Source of the DNA: WTFV01 sp965200895
Lineage (GTDB): Bacteria; Acidobacteriota; Vicinamibacteria; Vicinamibacterales; UBA8438
Assembly (NCBI GenBank): GCA_965200895.1
Contig: CBDAVM010000001.1
Span: 2,728,001-2,792,000 of the forward strand
Length of the DNA stretch: 64,000 nt
Direction of reading: 5' to 3'
Positions within the stretch are counted from its first letter, which is position 1, and each line of letters begins with the position of its first letter. The notes beneath the pieces are model-generated. The model had not been told where the DNA came from and ran no database searches. It worked only from the letters and a program-made list of their open reading frames with translations. Both the position numbers and the translations under genes were made by a program. Positions 25,016 to 33,198 of the stretch are shown here, in pieces.

Positions 25016-27841
25016 ATGGCCAACAAAAAAAGCGTAGGACACGCCTACAACATCGATTTCCTCAACGTCGTGTTCGCGACGTCGAGCCTGTTCCTGTTCT
25101 TCACGACCATCTGGATGGTCTTCGACGACTACGATCGGGAGTGGAAGGGCTACCAGCGGCAGTTCGTGCTGCTCGAGGGGTACGTCACCTCCCTGAACCT
25201 GCAGGCCGCCCAGGCGGGCATCGACACGGCGCGCCTGCAGCAGTTGAACGCGGAGCGGGCGGCGGCCCAGGCCGAACTCGACACCAACGCCGAGCAGGTG
25301 GCCGCACTCGAGAGCACGCTGGCCGACGTCGAGGCCGCCTACTACCTGGCGAACCAGGAGTTCAACTTCCAGAAGGCGGACTACGACGTCGCGCGCTACG
25401 CGTACGAGGAGCACCGGCTGGAGCATCCGGAGGATGCCGAGGACGAGCGGCCCGCGATCGACGCCATGTACGACCGCTGGGTCGAGCTCGGCCTGCGCGT
25501 CGAGGAGCTGGTGGCGCGGCGCGACGACCTGCGGGCGCAGATCGGCGAGTACACCGGCGGCGTGTCCGATGCGGACACCGAGATCCGCGAGCTGACCGCC
25601 GAGGCGACGCGGCTGGCCGCGCTCGTCGAGGACCTGCAGGTCGACTTCGTCGGGGACGTGCTGCTCAACGCCCCGCTGCTCGACTTCATGGCGCCGAGTC
25701 TGACGGTGCAGCAGACCATCACCCCGGACGTCCACGACGAGCTGAACTTCATCCGCTTCCAGAAGATGGATCGCTGCCAGACCTGCCACATCGCCATCGA
25801 CCGCGAGGGCTACGAGGCGTATCCGCAGCCGTACACGACGCATCCGAACCTGGAGACCTACATCGGCAGCGCGTCGCCGCACCCGCTGCAGACCATCGGC
25901 TGCACCGTCTGCCACGAGGGCATGGGGCAGTCGCTCGGCTTCGTCCACTCCTCGCACACCCCCGGGGACGAGGCGCAGATGCACGCCTGGGAGGAGCAGT
26001 ACGGCTGGGAAGTTCCGCACCTGTGGGACTACCCGATGCTGCCCACCGACATGACCGAGGCGTCGTGCGCCAAGTGCCACCAGGACACCGTCCACGTCCC
26101 CGAGGCGTCCGACCTGAACTTGGCCTACGGGCTGTACGAGCGGGCCGGCTGCTATGCCTGCCATACGACCCGCGGCTTCACCGACCTGCGCAAGCCGGGG
26201 CCGAACCTCACGAAGATCGGCGCGAAGCTGACGCGCGAGTGGGTGGCGAACTGGATCCGCGACCCCCGCGCGGTCAAGCCGAGCACGTGGATGCCGCGGG
26301 TCTGGTACAACTCGAATACCGACAGCCCGGAGGACGCGGTCCGCAACGAGGTCGAGATCGACGCCACGGTCGCGTATCTCTTCGCGAACTCGGCCGAGCA
26401 CGAGTTCGCGGTGATGTTCCCGCCGCGGGGCAGCGTCGAGCGCGGCCGGGCGCTCGTCGAGTCGGTCGGCTGCCTGGCCTGTCACATCACCGAGGATCAG
26501 GACCGTCTGGCCGCCGGGACGCGGCGCACGTTCGGGCAACCGCTGCAGAACATCGGCAACAAGACGAGCTACGAGTGGCTGTTCGACTGGGTGCGCGATC
26601 CGGCGCACTTCAGCAGCGAGACGTACATGCCGGATCTGCGGTTGACCAACCGCGAGGCGGCGGACATCGCGACGTATCTGAGCACGCTCACCGGCCCTGC
26701 GGGGCGGGATGCCGAAGCGACCTACGAGGGTGCCGAGATCACCGCGGTGCTGCTCGACTACGTCCGGTCGATCCTGCCCGCCGCCGAGGCGGAGGAGCTG
26801 GTGAGCGGCATGTCGCTCGACGAGCAGCGGCTGGATCTCGGCCAGCGCGTCATCGGCCGCTACGGCTGCTTCAGTTGCCACGAGATCGCAGGCTTCGAGG
26901 GCGCGCAGCCGATCGGCATCGAGCTGTCGGAGGAGGGCTCGAAGCTGCTGCCGCGGCTCGACTTCGCCTTCGTCCACGACATCCCGCACACCAAGGTGGA
27001 GTGGTTCAAGCAGAAGATGCGCGATCCGCGCGCCTTCGACCGCAACCGGGTGCTGCAGCCCCTCGAGAAGCTGCGGATGCCGGATTTCGGGATGAGCGAG
27101 GAGGAGGCCAGGCTGTTCTCGACCGCCATCATGAGCTTCCAGAGCGACGTGCAGCCGCTGGCTGCCAAGGCGCCGCGGTCGGCCCGCGCCGATGCGCTGC
27201 GCGAGGGCCGCAACCTGGTGCGGCGCCGCAACTGCATCGCCTGTCACGAGATCGAGGCGGACGGCGGCGACTACGTGAACCTGGTGGACGATCCGTCGCT
27301 GGCGCCGCCGATGCTGACCCCGCAGGGCGCGAAGGTGCAGCCGGACTGGATGTACGCGTTCCTCCAGGGGCCGATTCCCATCCGCCCGTGGCTCGACGTC
27401 CGCATGCCGACGTTCGGCCTCGACGATGCGCACTGGAACGGCGTGATCGACTATTTCGGCGCCATCTCCGACACCGTCGGCGAGTTCCGGACGCACGAGA
27501 CACTGTCGGCGGCGGCGGTGCCGCGCGAAGGGGAGGAGCTGTTCGAGCTGCTCCGGTGCCAGCAGTGCCACGTGCTGGACACCATCCCGGCCGATCAGCC
27601 GACCGACAACCTCGCACCGGACCTGCGCATGGCGCGCGAGCGGCTGCAGCCGGACTGGATCGTCGACTGGCTGAGAGCGCCGCTGGAGATCCAACCGGGA
27701 ACCCGCATGCCGATGTTCTGGACGGATTTTCCGACCTCACCCTACCCGCAGCTCGACAGCGACGGGCCGCGGCAACTGGAGGCGATCCGCGACTACATGC
27801 TGACCTTCGAGGGCGGGCCGTCGCCGATCCGGGGCAACTGA
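25016..27841 (+). CDS. Membrane-anchored octahaem c-type cytochrome with coiled-coil region
   Basis: This 941-residue protein has an N-terminal membrane helix (about 12-35), a predicted coiled coil rich in Ala, Glu, Leu and Arg (about 60-210), and then eight CxxCH haem-binding motifs with the first cysteine at residues 254, 296, 351, 379, 486, 618, 740 and 848. Several repeats share a cytochrome c pattern ending in MP (for example STWMPRVW, ETYMPDLR, KLRMPDFG, DVRMPTFG, GTRMPMFW), which would supply axial methionines. It follows subunit IV by 7 bases and would take the place of cytochrome c1 or f as electron acceptor from the Rieske protein; that role is inferred from operon position. Confidence 0.92.
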   Translation: MANKKSVGHAYNIDFLNVVFATSSLFLFFTTIWMVFDDYDREWKGYQRQFVLLEGYVTSLNLQAAQAGIDTARLQQLNAERAAAQAELDTNAEQVAALESTLADVEAAYYLANQEFNFQKADYDVARYAYEEHRLEHPEDAEDERPAIDAMYDRWVELGLRVEELVARRDDLRAQIGEYTGGVSDADTEIRELTAEATRLAALVEDLQVDFVGDVLLNAPLLDFMAPSLTVQQTITPDVHDELNFIRFQKMDRCQTCHIAIDREGYEAYPQPYTTHPNLETYIGSASPHPLQTIGCTVCHEGMGQSLGFVHSSHTPGDEAQMHAWEEQYGWEVPHLWDYPMLPTDMTEASCAKCHQDTVHVPEASDLNLAYGLYERAGCYACHTTRGFTDLRKPGPNLTKIGAKLTREWVANWIRDPRAVKPSTWMPRVWYNSNTDSPEDAVRNEVEIDATVAYLFANSAEHEFAVMFPPRGSVERGRALVESVGCLACHITEDQDRLAAGTRRTFGQPLQNIGNKTSYEWLFDWVRDPAHFSSETYMPDLRLTNREAADIATYLSTLTGPAGRDAEATYEGAEITAVLLDYVRSILPAAEAEELVSGMSLDEQRLDLGQRVIGRYGCFSCHEIAGFEGAQPIGIELSEEGSKLLPRLDFAFVHDIPHTKVEWFKQKMRDPRAFDRNRVLQPLEKLRMPDFGMSEEEARLFSTAIMSFQSDVQPLAAKAPRSARADALREGRNLVRRRNCIACHEIEADGGDYVNLVDDPSLAPPMLTPQGAKVQPDWMYAFLQGPIPIRPWLDVRMPTFGLDDAHWNGVIDYFGAISDTVGEFRTHETLSAAAVPREGEELFELLRCQQCHVLDTIPADQPTDNLAPDLRMARERLQPDWIVDWLRAPLEIQPGTRMPMFWTDFPTSPYPQLDSDGPRQLEAIRDYMLTFEGGPSPIRGN

Positions 27842-27879
27842 TCCGGGGGTGGTGAATCCCGGAGAGCGCGGACAGGTTC

Positions 27880-27905
27880 ACGGCGCGCCCCCTGCGGCGC
27901 GCCGT
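27880..27905 (+). terminator. Strong hairpin after the cytochrome operon
   Basis: ACGGCGCGCC (27880-27889) and GGCGCGCCGT (27896-27905) make a perfect 10-bp stem with a 6-base loop, 38 bases after the octahaem cytochrome stop, followed by TCCCTTGT. It sits between convergent genes and is a good candidate transcription terminator. Confidence 0.6.
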
Positions 27906-28004
27906 TCCCTTGTACGGCGCCCGGTTCGTTGAGGCGCACCGACCGATGGGAAATCCCGCGCTACGCGGCGTCTGGACGCCGGGGCCCGACGAGCGCGGAC
28001 GCGG

Positions 28005-28613
28005 TCAGGGGGGGGCGAAGTGCGCCAGCGCCTCGTCGAGGCTGACGAACCGGGCGCCTGACGCCTCCATCTCGCTGATGGCCGCGGTCTCGTCGCCGGC
28101 GCGCAGGTCCACCGCGGCGACGGCGTCGCGCACCACCGAGACGTCCAGCCCCCGCGCCCGCGCATCGAGCACCGACGCCCGGACGCAGTAATCGGTGGCG
28201 AGTCCGCAGACCGTCAGGTGGCCGACTTGGTGTTCCTTGATGGCCGCGCCCAGCGTCTCGCCGGTCGGCAGCGTGCCGTCGAAGGCCGAGTAGCCGTCAC
28301 TGTCGGGCGCCTGTCCCTTGCTGACCACCGCCGCGGACGGCGGCAGACACAGCCGCGGGTGGAACGCGGCGCCGGGTGTGTCGGCGACGCAATGGACGGG
28401 CCACGGTCCGCCCCGGCCGGCGAAATGGGACGAGGCGGCCGGGTGCCAGTCGCGTGAGGCGAAGATGGCGGCGCGCGCCGCGTTGCAGGCGACGAGCAGG
28501 CGATTGATGGGATCGACGACGCGGTCCCCCTGTGGAACGGCCAGCGTACCGCCGGCGCAGAAGTCGTTCTGGACATCCACGACGAGCAGCGCACTGCGGA
28601 CGGCTGACGACAT
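28005..28613 (-). CDS. pncA: Nicotinamidase (isochorismatase superfamily)
   Basis: PncA hydrolyses nicotinamide to nicotinate in NAD salvage. The 202-residue protein has Asp13 in LLVVDVQNDFCAGG, metal ligands in the SRDWHP...SSHF region, the catalytic Lys in VVSKGQ and the nucleophilic Cys in GLATDYCVRAS. The ATG at 28613 starts the family N-terminus; longer frames run into the divergent promoter. Only 23 bases separate it from the start of pncB on the other strand, whose product uses the nicotinate formed, so the two genes form a functional pair. Confidence 0.95.
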   Translation of the reverse strand: MSSAVRSALLVVDVQNDFCAGGTLAVPQGDRVVDPINRLLVACNAARAAIFASRDWHPAASSHFAGRGGPWPVHCVADTPGAAFHPRLCLPPSAAVVSKGQAPDSDGYSAFDGTLPTGETLGAAIKEHQVGHLTVCGLATDYCVRASVLDARARGLDVSVVRDAVAAVDLRAGDETAAISEMEASGARFVSLDEALAHFAPP

Positions 28614-28636
28614 GTTTGACTGTACATTACACCGTG
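28614..28636. promoter_or_regulatory. Very short divergent promoter region of pncA and pncB
   Basis: The 23-bp gap contains TGTACATTACA (28621-28631), an imperfect palindrome TGTA-CAT-TACA. It provides overlapping -10-like boxes on both strands: TACATT toward pncB, ending 5 bases before a GTG and 8 before the ATG, and TAATGT toward pncA, ending 10 bases before its ATG. There is no room for Shine-Dalgarno leaders on both sides, so leaderless or nearly leaderless transcripts are likely. Confidence 0.5.
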
Positions 28637-30091
28637 ATGCCGACGGCGCTGTCCACCGATCTCTACGAGTTGACGATGGCGGCCGGCCATTTCGATGCCG
28701 GGACAAGCCGATCGGCGTCGTTCGAGCTGTCGGTGCGGGGGTTGCCGGCCAGGCGAGGATATCTCCTGGCGGCGGGACTCGAGCCGGCGCTCGCCTACCT
28801 GGATGACCTCCACTTCACGGCGCCCGAGATCGACTACCTGCGTGGGTTGCCGCAGTTGAGTCGCGTCCCGGCGCGGTTCTTCGACGGCTACCTGCCCGGG
28901 TTCCGGTTCACCGGCGACGTCTGGGCGATGGCGGAGGGCGAACCGGTCTTTCCGGACGAGCCGCTGCTGCGGGTGACGGCGCCTCTCATCGAGGCGCAGC
29001 TCGTGGAGACGGCGCTCCTGTCCACGGTGTTGTTTCAGACCTCGGTGGCGAGCCGCGCGTCGCGCATGGTCCGGGCGGCGGCCGGACGCCCGGTGTACGA
29101 ATTCGGCGCGCGCCGCGCGCATGGCGCCGAGGCGGGCGTGCTCGCCGGCCGAGCCGCGTTCGTGGGCGGTTGCACCGGGACTTCCGACGTCGAGGCGGGT
29201 CTCGTGTACGGTCTGCCGCTCGCCGGCACGATGGCGCACTCGTGGGTGATGAGCCACGATACGGAGACCGAGGCGTTCGTCCGGTTCGTGGACCGGTACG
29301 GCGATCGAACGGTACTTCTCATCGATACCTACGACTGCGAGCGGGCCGTCGACCGGATCGCGGCGGCGCGGCTCGCTCCCGTCGGCGTTCGTATCGACAG
29401 CGGCGATCTGGCGGCCGAGAGCCGGAAGGTGCGGGCGAGGCTGGACGCGTCGGGTCTGGAAGCGACGCAGATCTTCGCGAGCGGCGACCTCGACGAGCAG
29501 CGGATCGCGGAGCTGGTGGCGGGGCGGGCCCCGATCGACGCCTTCGGTGTCGGCACGGCCCTGAGCACATCGTCCGATGCGCCGGCGCTCGGGGGTGTCT
29601 ACAAGCTGGTCGAGGTGGAGTGCGCCGGGCTGCCGCAACCGGTGCTCAAACTGAGTCCCGGCAAGAGAACGTATCCCGGGGTCAAACAGGTGTGGCGGGT
29701 CACCGATCGCGGCAGGGCGACCCACGACGTTCTTGCCGGGGCCGACGAGCCGCCGCCGCGACGGGGGCGGGCGCTGCTGCAGCAGGTCATGCGGCGGGGA
29801 CGACGTATGCGACCGGCTCCGGTCCTGCAGGAGATCCGCGAACGTGCGCTCCGGGCGGTCGAGGAGTTGCCGGTGGACGTCTCGCGGCTGGAGGGGCCGG
29901 TGGAGTATCGAGTGGCGGTCAGCGCTGAACTGGGGCGGCTGACGGCAGATCTGCAGCGGCGCCTGCAGCGTGGTCGCACGCCGATCGGCCGGAATGCGAA
30001 CGGCAAAGGTGGCCGGGAGCCCCGGACGGTGCAAGCTGCGGCGAGCTGCCCGGGAGAACGACGACCGAGGGAGCGGACGTGGCCGAAGTGA
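28637..30091 (+). CDS. pncB: Nicotinate phosphoribosyltransferase
   Basis: This enzyme makes nicotinate mononucleotide from nicotinate and PRPP. The 484-residue protein starts ALSTDLYELTMAAGHF, has EFGARRAHG with the conserved Arg and His residues, GTMAHSWVMSH with the regulatory His, and VRIDSGDLA plus FGVGTALSTS for phosphate binding. The C-terminal roughly 50 residues are low-complexity and Arg-rich. The ATG at 28637 is preceded directly by a GTG at 28634 that could also start translation. Its 3' end overlaps the PGI gene by 13 bases. It pairs with divergent pncA. Confidence 0.94.
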   Translation: MPTALSTDLYELTMAAGHFDAGTSRSASFELSVRGLPARRGYLLAAGLEPALAYLDDLHFTAPEIDYLRGLPQLSRVPARFFDGYLPGFRFTGDVWAMAEGEPVFPDEPLLRVTAPLIEAQLVETALLSTVLFQTSVASRASRMVRAAAGRPVYEFGARRAHGAEAGVLAGRAAFVGGCTGTSDVEAGLVYGLPLAGTMAHSWVMSHDTETEAFVRFVDRYGDRTVLLIDTYDCERAVDRIAAARLAPVGVRIDSGDLAAESRKVRARLDASGLEATQIFASGDLDEQRIAELVAGRAPIDAFGVGTALSTSSDAPALGGVYKLVEVECAGLPQPVLKLSPGKRTYPGVKQVWRVTDRGRATHDVLAGADEPPPRRGRALLQQVMRRGRRMRPAPVLQEIRERALRAVEELPVDVSRLEGPVEYRVAVSAELGRLTADLQRRLQRGRTPIGRNANGKGGREPRTVQAAASCPGERRPRERTWPK

Positions 30092-31854
30092 ACCTGACGG
30101 GCGAGGTCCTTGCGCCGCCGGCGTTGCATGGCGCAGTGGAGAAGGAGGTTGTCTCGTGGACGGCGGGGGCGCGTCTGGGACGGCTCTGGCAGCGGGATCC
30201 CACCGTCTGGACCGGTGGTGACGAGGGACGCTGGCTCGGTTGGCTGGACGTGCCGGCGCCGGACGGTCCCGAGGTGCGGCGGCTGGAGGCGTTCGTAAGT
30301 CAGGTGCGCCGGGACGGTCTCGTTTCGGCGGCCCTGCTCGGCATGGGCGGATCCAGCCTGTGTCCCGAAATGCTGCAGCGAGTCTTCGAACCTGCGGGCG
30401 GGGTGGACCTGCGAGTTCTCGACTCGACGGACCCGGACCAGGTCAGGACGTTCGAATCGACGCTGGACCTGGACCGTACCCTGTTCGTGGTCTCCAGCAA
30501 GTCGGGTACGACACTGGAGACCAGTCTGTTGCACACGCACTTCTTCGACCGGGTCAGAGAGCGAACCGGCGCCGAGGCGGCGGGTGCCCGGTTCGTCGCC
30601 GTGACCGATCCGGGCTCGACGCTTGACCGCCGGGCGACCGAGCGCGGTTTCCGGGCCGTGTTCCACGGCGAGCCGACCATCGGCGGGCGCTACTCCGCCC
30701 TCTCGTACTTCGGCCTGGTGCCGGCCGCTCTCGTCGGCCTCGACGTGCGGCTGTTGCTCAGCCGGGCGAGGGGCATGGCGGCAGCCTGCGGCCCCGAATC
30801 GCCGGTGTCCGGGAATCCCGGCGTGCAGCTCGGTCTGTTGCTCGGGCTGGCCGCCCGCGCCGGGCGCGACAAGGCGACACTGGTCACTTCCCCCGGACTG
30901 GATGGACTGGGCGCGTGGATCGAGCAACTGCTGGCCGAGTCGACCGGCAAGAACGGACATGGCATCATACCCGTGGACGGCGAGCGGCTGGACGATCCGG
31001 CCGTCTACGGCGACGACCGCGTGTTCGTGGCGACGAGTCTGCAGGACGAGTCGGACGAACGACGCGAGGAAGCGTTCGAGGCGCTGGTCCGGGCCGGTCA
31101 TCCGGTGGTCCGCATCCGCGTACGCGACAAGTACGACATCACGGCCGAGTGTTTCCGTTGGGAGTTCGCCACGGCGGTGGCAGGCGCCGTGCTCGGTGTG
31201 CACCCATTCGATCAGCCCGACGTGGAGGCGAGCAAGGCGGCGACTCGCGCCATCACCAGTCGCGGACCAGCGAGCGGGCGTCGGGTGCCGCCGCGCCCGG
31301 TGGCGGAGCTGGCCCACGATGCGGGCATCATCTCCGCGTACGTGGCGCGGCCGTACTCCACCGCGCTGCGCCGGTCGGTGGGCGCCGAAGCCCCGCTGCA
31401 GCAATGGCTCACGGCGCACCTGCGTCGGTTGCGGCCCGGGGGCTACTTCGCCGTGCTCGCCTACCTCGAAATGCGGGATACCCACCGGCGGATGCTCGAC
31501 GAGCTGCGCCACCAGGTGCGGGCGGCGACGCGCACGGCGACGACGGTCGGTTTCGGACCGCGCTTCCTGCACTCCACGGGCCAGGCGCACAAGGGCGGTC
31601 CGGCCGACGGACTGTTCCTGATACTCACCGGCGCCCATGTCGAGGACGTGCCGGTGGCGGGCGAGGAGCTCTCCTTCGGCGCAGTCGAGGCGGCGCAGGC
31701 TGCCGGAGACTGTGCCGTGCTCGCGGCGCGGGGGCGGCGCTGGCTGCGCCTGCACCTCGATGGTGACGTCGCGAGTGGACTCGCGACGGTCACCTCGCTC
31801 GTGTCGGACGCGCTGGCCGGAGCGCGAACGAGGAGAAGGCCCGCAAGGCGCTGA
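30079..31854 (+). CDS. pgi: Glucose-6-phosphate isomerase of the transaldolase-PGI type, without the transaldolase half
   Basis: This enzyme would interconvert glucose 6-phosphate and fructose 6-phosphate. The 591-residue protein has the SIS-type motifs LLGMGGSSLCPEML, VVSSKSGTTLE, VTDPGSTLD, IGGRYSALSYFGLVPAA, SPGLDGLGAWIEQLLAEST, and a C-terminal RFLHSTGQAHKGGPADGLF segment. These match the PGI half of bifunctional transaldolase/PGI proteins, but the upstream sequence is pncB, so the transaldolase domain is absent. Translation starts at a GTG overlapping pncB by 13 bases, suggesting coupling. The function is solid by motif; the evolutionary origin by fission is inference. Confidence 0.9.
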   Translation: MAEVNLTGEVLAPPALHGAVEKEVVSWTAGARLGRLWQRDPTVWTGGDEGRWLGWLDVPAPDGPEVRRLEAFVSQVRRDGLVSAALLGMGGSSLCPEMLQRVFEPAGGVDLRVLDSTDPDQVRTFESTLDLDRTLFVVSSKSGTTLETSLLHTHFFDRVRERTGAEAAGARFVAVTDPGSTLDRRATERGFRAVFHGEPTIGGRYSALSYFGLVPAALVGLDVRLLLSRARGMAAACGPESPVSGNPGVQLGLLLGLAARAGRDKATLVTSPGLDGLGAWIEQLLAESTGKNGHGIIPVDGERLDDPAVYGDDRVFVATSLQDESDERREEAFEALVRAGHPVVRIRVRDKYDITAECFRWEFATAVAGAVLGVHPFDQPDVEASKAATRAITSRGPASGRRVPPRPVAELAHDAGIISAYVARPYSTALRRSVGAEAPLQQWLTAHLRRLRPGGYFAVLAYLEMRDTHRRMLDELRHQVRAATRTATTVGFGPRFLHSTGQAHKGGPADGLFLILTGAHVEDVPVAGEELSFGAVEAAQAAGDCAVLAARGRRWLRLHLDGDVASGLATVTSLVSDALAGARTRRRPARR

Positions 31855-31885
31855 GGCCGGGCGCGGCGGCTCCTGTCCGCTGCGG

Positions 31886-33160
31886 TCAGGCGTTGGCCAA
31901 CTGCAGCCCGATGTCGGTGAAGGCCCGGGCATAGCGTGCGACGCGGTCGAGATCGACCGCATCGGGCCAGCGGTCCCCGGGGTGGTGGAACAACCCGTTG
32001 TCGCCGATGATCGACAGGTACGTGCCGCCCCCGGCGTGAATGTGGCGGGCCTCGCCGGCCGGCGCCTCGCCGGCGGGGCGTCGCCGCGCGGGCGGTTCGC
32101 CGGCGCGCCCGAGCGCCGCGAGCGCGCGTTCCTGCAACGCCGGCGTCGACGCCTGCAGGAGCGGATCGCCGCCGACCGCCGCGCCGAAGTTCGCGCCGAG
32201 GTGGATCCACGCGGCGGCGCCCCGCACGAGGCGCGACCGCGTGCGCAGGAACTCCTCCAGGCCGTAGTGCCCCAGTTCGTGACCGGTCGACGCCAGGAAG
32301 ACGGTGGTGCGCCGCGGCGTCGGCGCCGCGGTCATCCCGCGAATCATTTCGAGCCAGACCGCAATCCCGCCGCCTCGTTCAGAAGCGCAGGTCCACCATC
32401 CGCTGCGCGGCGTCATGACGAAGAGCGGCGCCTGCAAGGGCTCGGTGCCGCGCAGCGTCGCCGTGACGTTGAACACCTCCTCCGGACGCCGGGTCACATG
32501 GGCGACGACCCGCGCCGTCGCACCGGCTGCCGCGGCGTCGTCGAGCCACGCCCGATGGCGGCTTGCAACCTGCAGCACCGGCGGACCGAACGGTTCCTTG
32601 AAGTCCGGCGCGTTCAGCAGGGCGAGTCCTTCCGGTACGCCGTTGGCCGGTCCACCGGTCACGGTCACCGCCGCCCGATGCGTGGTGACCCTGCGGTAGG
32701 ACTGGAAGCGCGTCCCGGCGCGTGGTCCGATGTGCCCGAGGCCGATGGCGCCGTCGCCGTCGAGAGCGCCCAGCGCGCCGGTCACGCCGGCCGCGTCCGT
32801 AGTGCCGCCGTCGAAGAGCGGTATCCCCTCGGCGCGGCGGCCGCCGACCTGTACGTACGCGGCCTGGATGTCGATGCGGGAGAACCCCATCCACTCGATG
32901 TCGGGCGCGAGGCCGGCATCGTCGACCCGGTCGGCCAGCCAGCGTCCGCTCTCGGCGTCCACGGGGGATCCGGTCCGATGGTCGCCCTGGCTGTCGTACT
33001 CGCGGACGATCCGGGCGATACGCTCGCGGGCGTCCTGCGTCGCCGTTGCCTGGGCGCGGGCGCGCGCACCGGGCCACAGCGCGGCGACGGCGGCCGCCCC
33101 CGTCGCTTCGAGGAACGCCTTGCGGGTCAAGCCGTCGCCGGGGGGGCGGTGTCTGGTCAT
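31886..33160 (-). CDS. Secreted M28-like metallopeptidase, atypical metal site
   Basis: This 424-residue protein starts with a probable export signal: a Tat-like LTRKAFLEA motif, a hydrophobic stretch and an ARAQA cleavage site near residue 37. A PA-like insert (about 100-210) and an aminopeptidase fold of the M28 type follow, with the active-site-like stretch FLASTGHELGHYGLEEF and a later IIGDNGLFHHPGDRWPDAVD. The usual zinc-binding DNASG motif is replaced by SERGGGIAVW, so catalytic activity is uncertain. The ATG at 33160 is used; a GTG at 33184 sits 5 bases after a TAGATT box and is an alternative leaderless start. Confidence 0.75.
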   Translation of the reverse strand: MTRHRPPGDGLTRKAFLEATGAAAVAALWPGARARAQATATQDARERIARIVREYDSQGDHRTGSPVDAESGRWLADRVDDAGLAPDIEWMGFSRIDIQAAYVQVGGRRAEGIPLFDGGTTDAAGVTGALGALDGDGAIGLGHIGPRAGTRFQSYRRVTTHRAAVTVTGGPANGVPEGLALLNAPDFKEPFGPPVLQVASRHRAWLDDAAAAGATARVVAHVTRRPEEVFNVTATLRGTEPLQAPLFVMTPRSGWWTCASERGGGIAVWLEMIRGMTAAPTPRRTTVFLASTGHELGHYGLEEFLRTRSRLVRGAAAWIHLGANFGAAVGGDPLLQASTPALQERALAALGRAGEPPARRRPAGEAPAGEARHIHAGGGTYLSIIGDNGLFHHPGDRWPDAVDLDRVARYARAFTDIGLQLANA

Positions 33161-33183
33161 GGACGGAGTCCTGTCGTTGTTCA

Positions 33184-33198
33184 CGGTAGAATCTACCG
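33184..33198. promoter_or_regulatory. 15-bp perfect palindrome with -10-like box at the crotonase/M28 junction
   Basis: CGGTAGA-A-TCTACCG is a perfect inverted repeat spanning 33184-33198. It contains the stop codon of the crotonase gene and, on the minus strand, a TAGATT box 5 bases before a GTG in frame with the M28 gene. It may be an operator or promoter for the peptidase. Confidence 0.4.
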
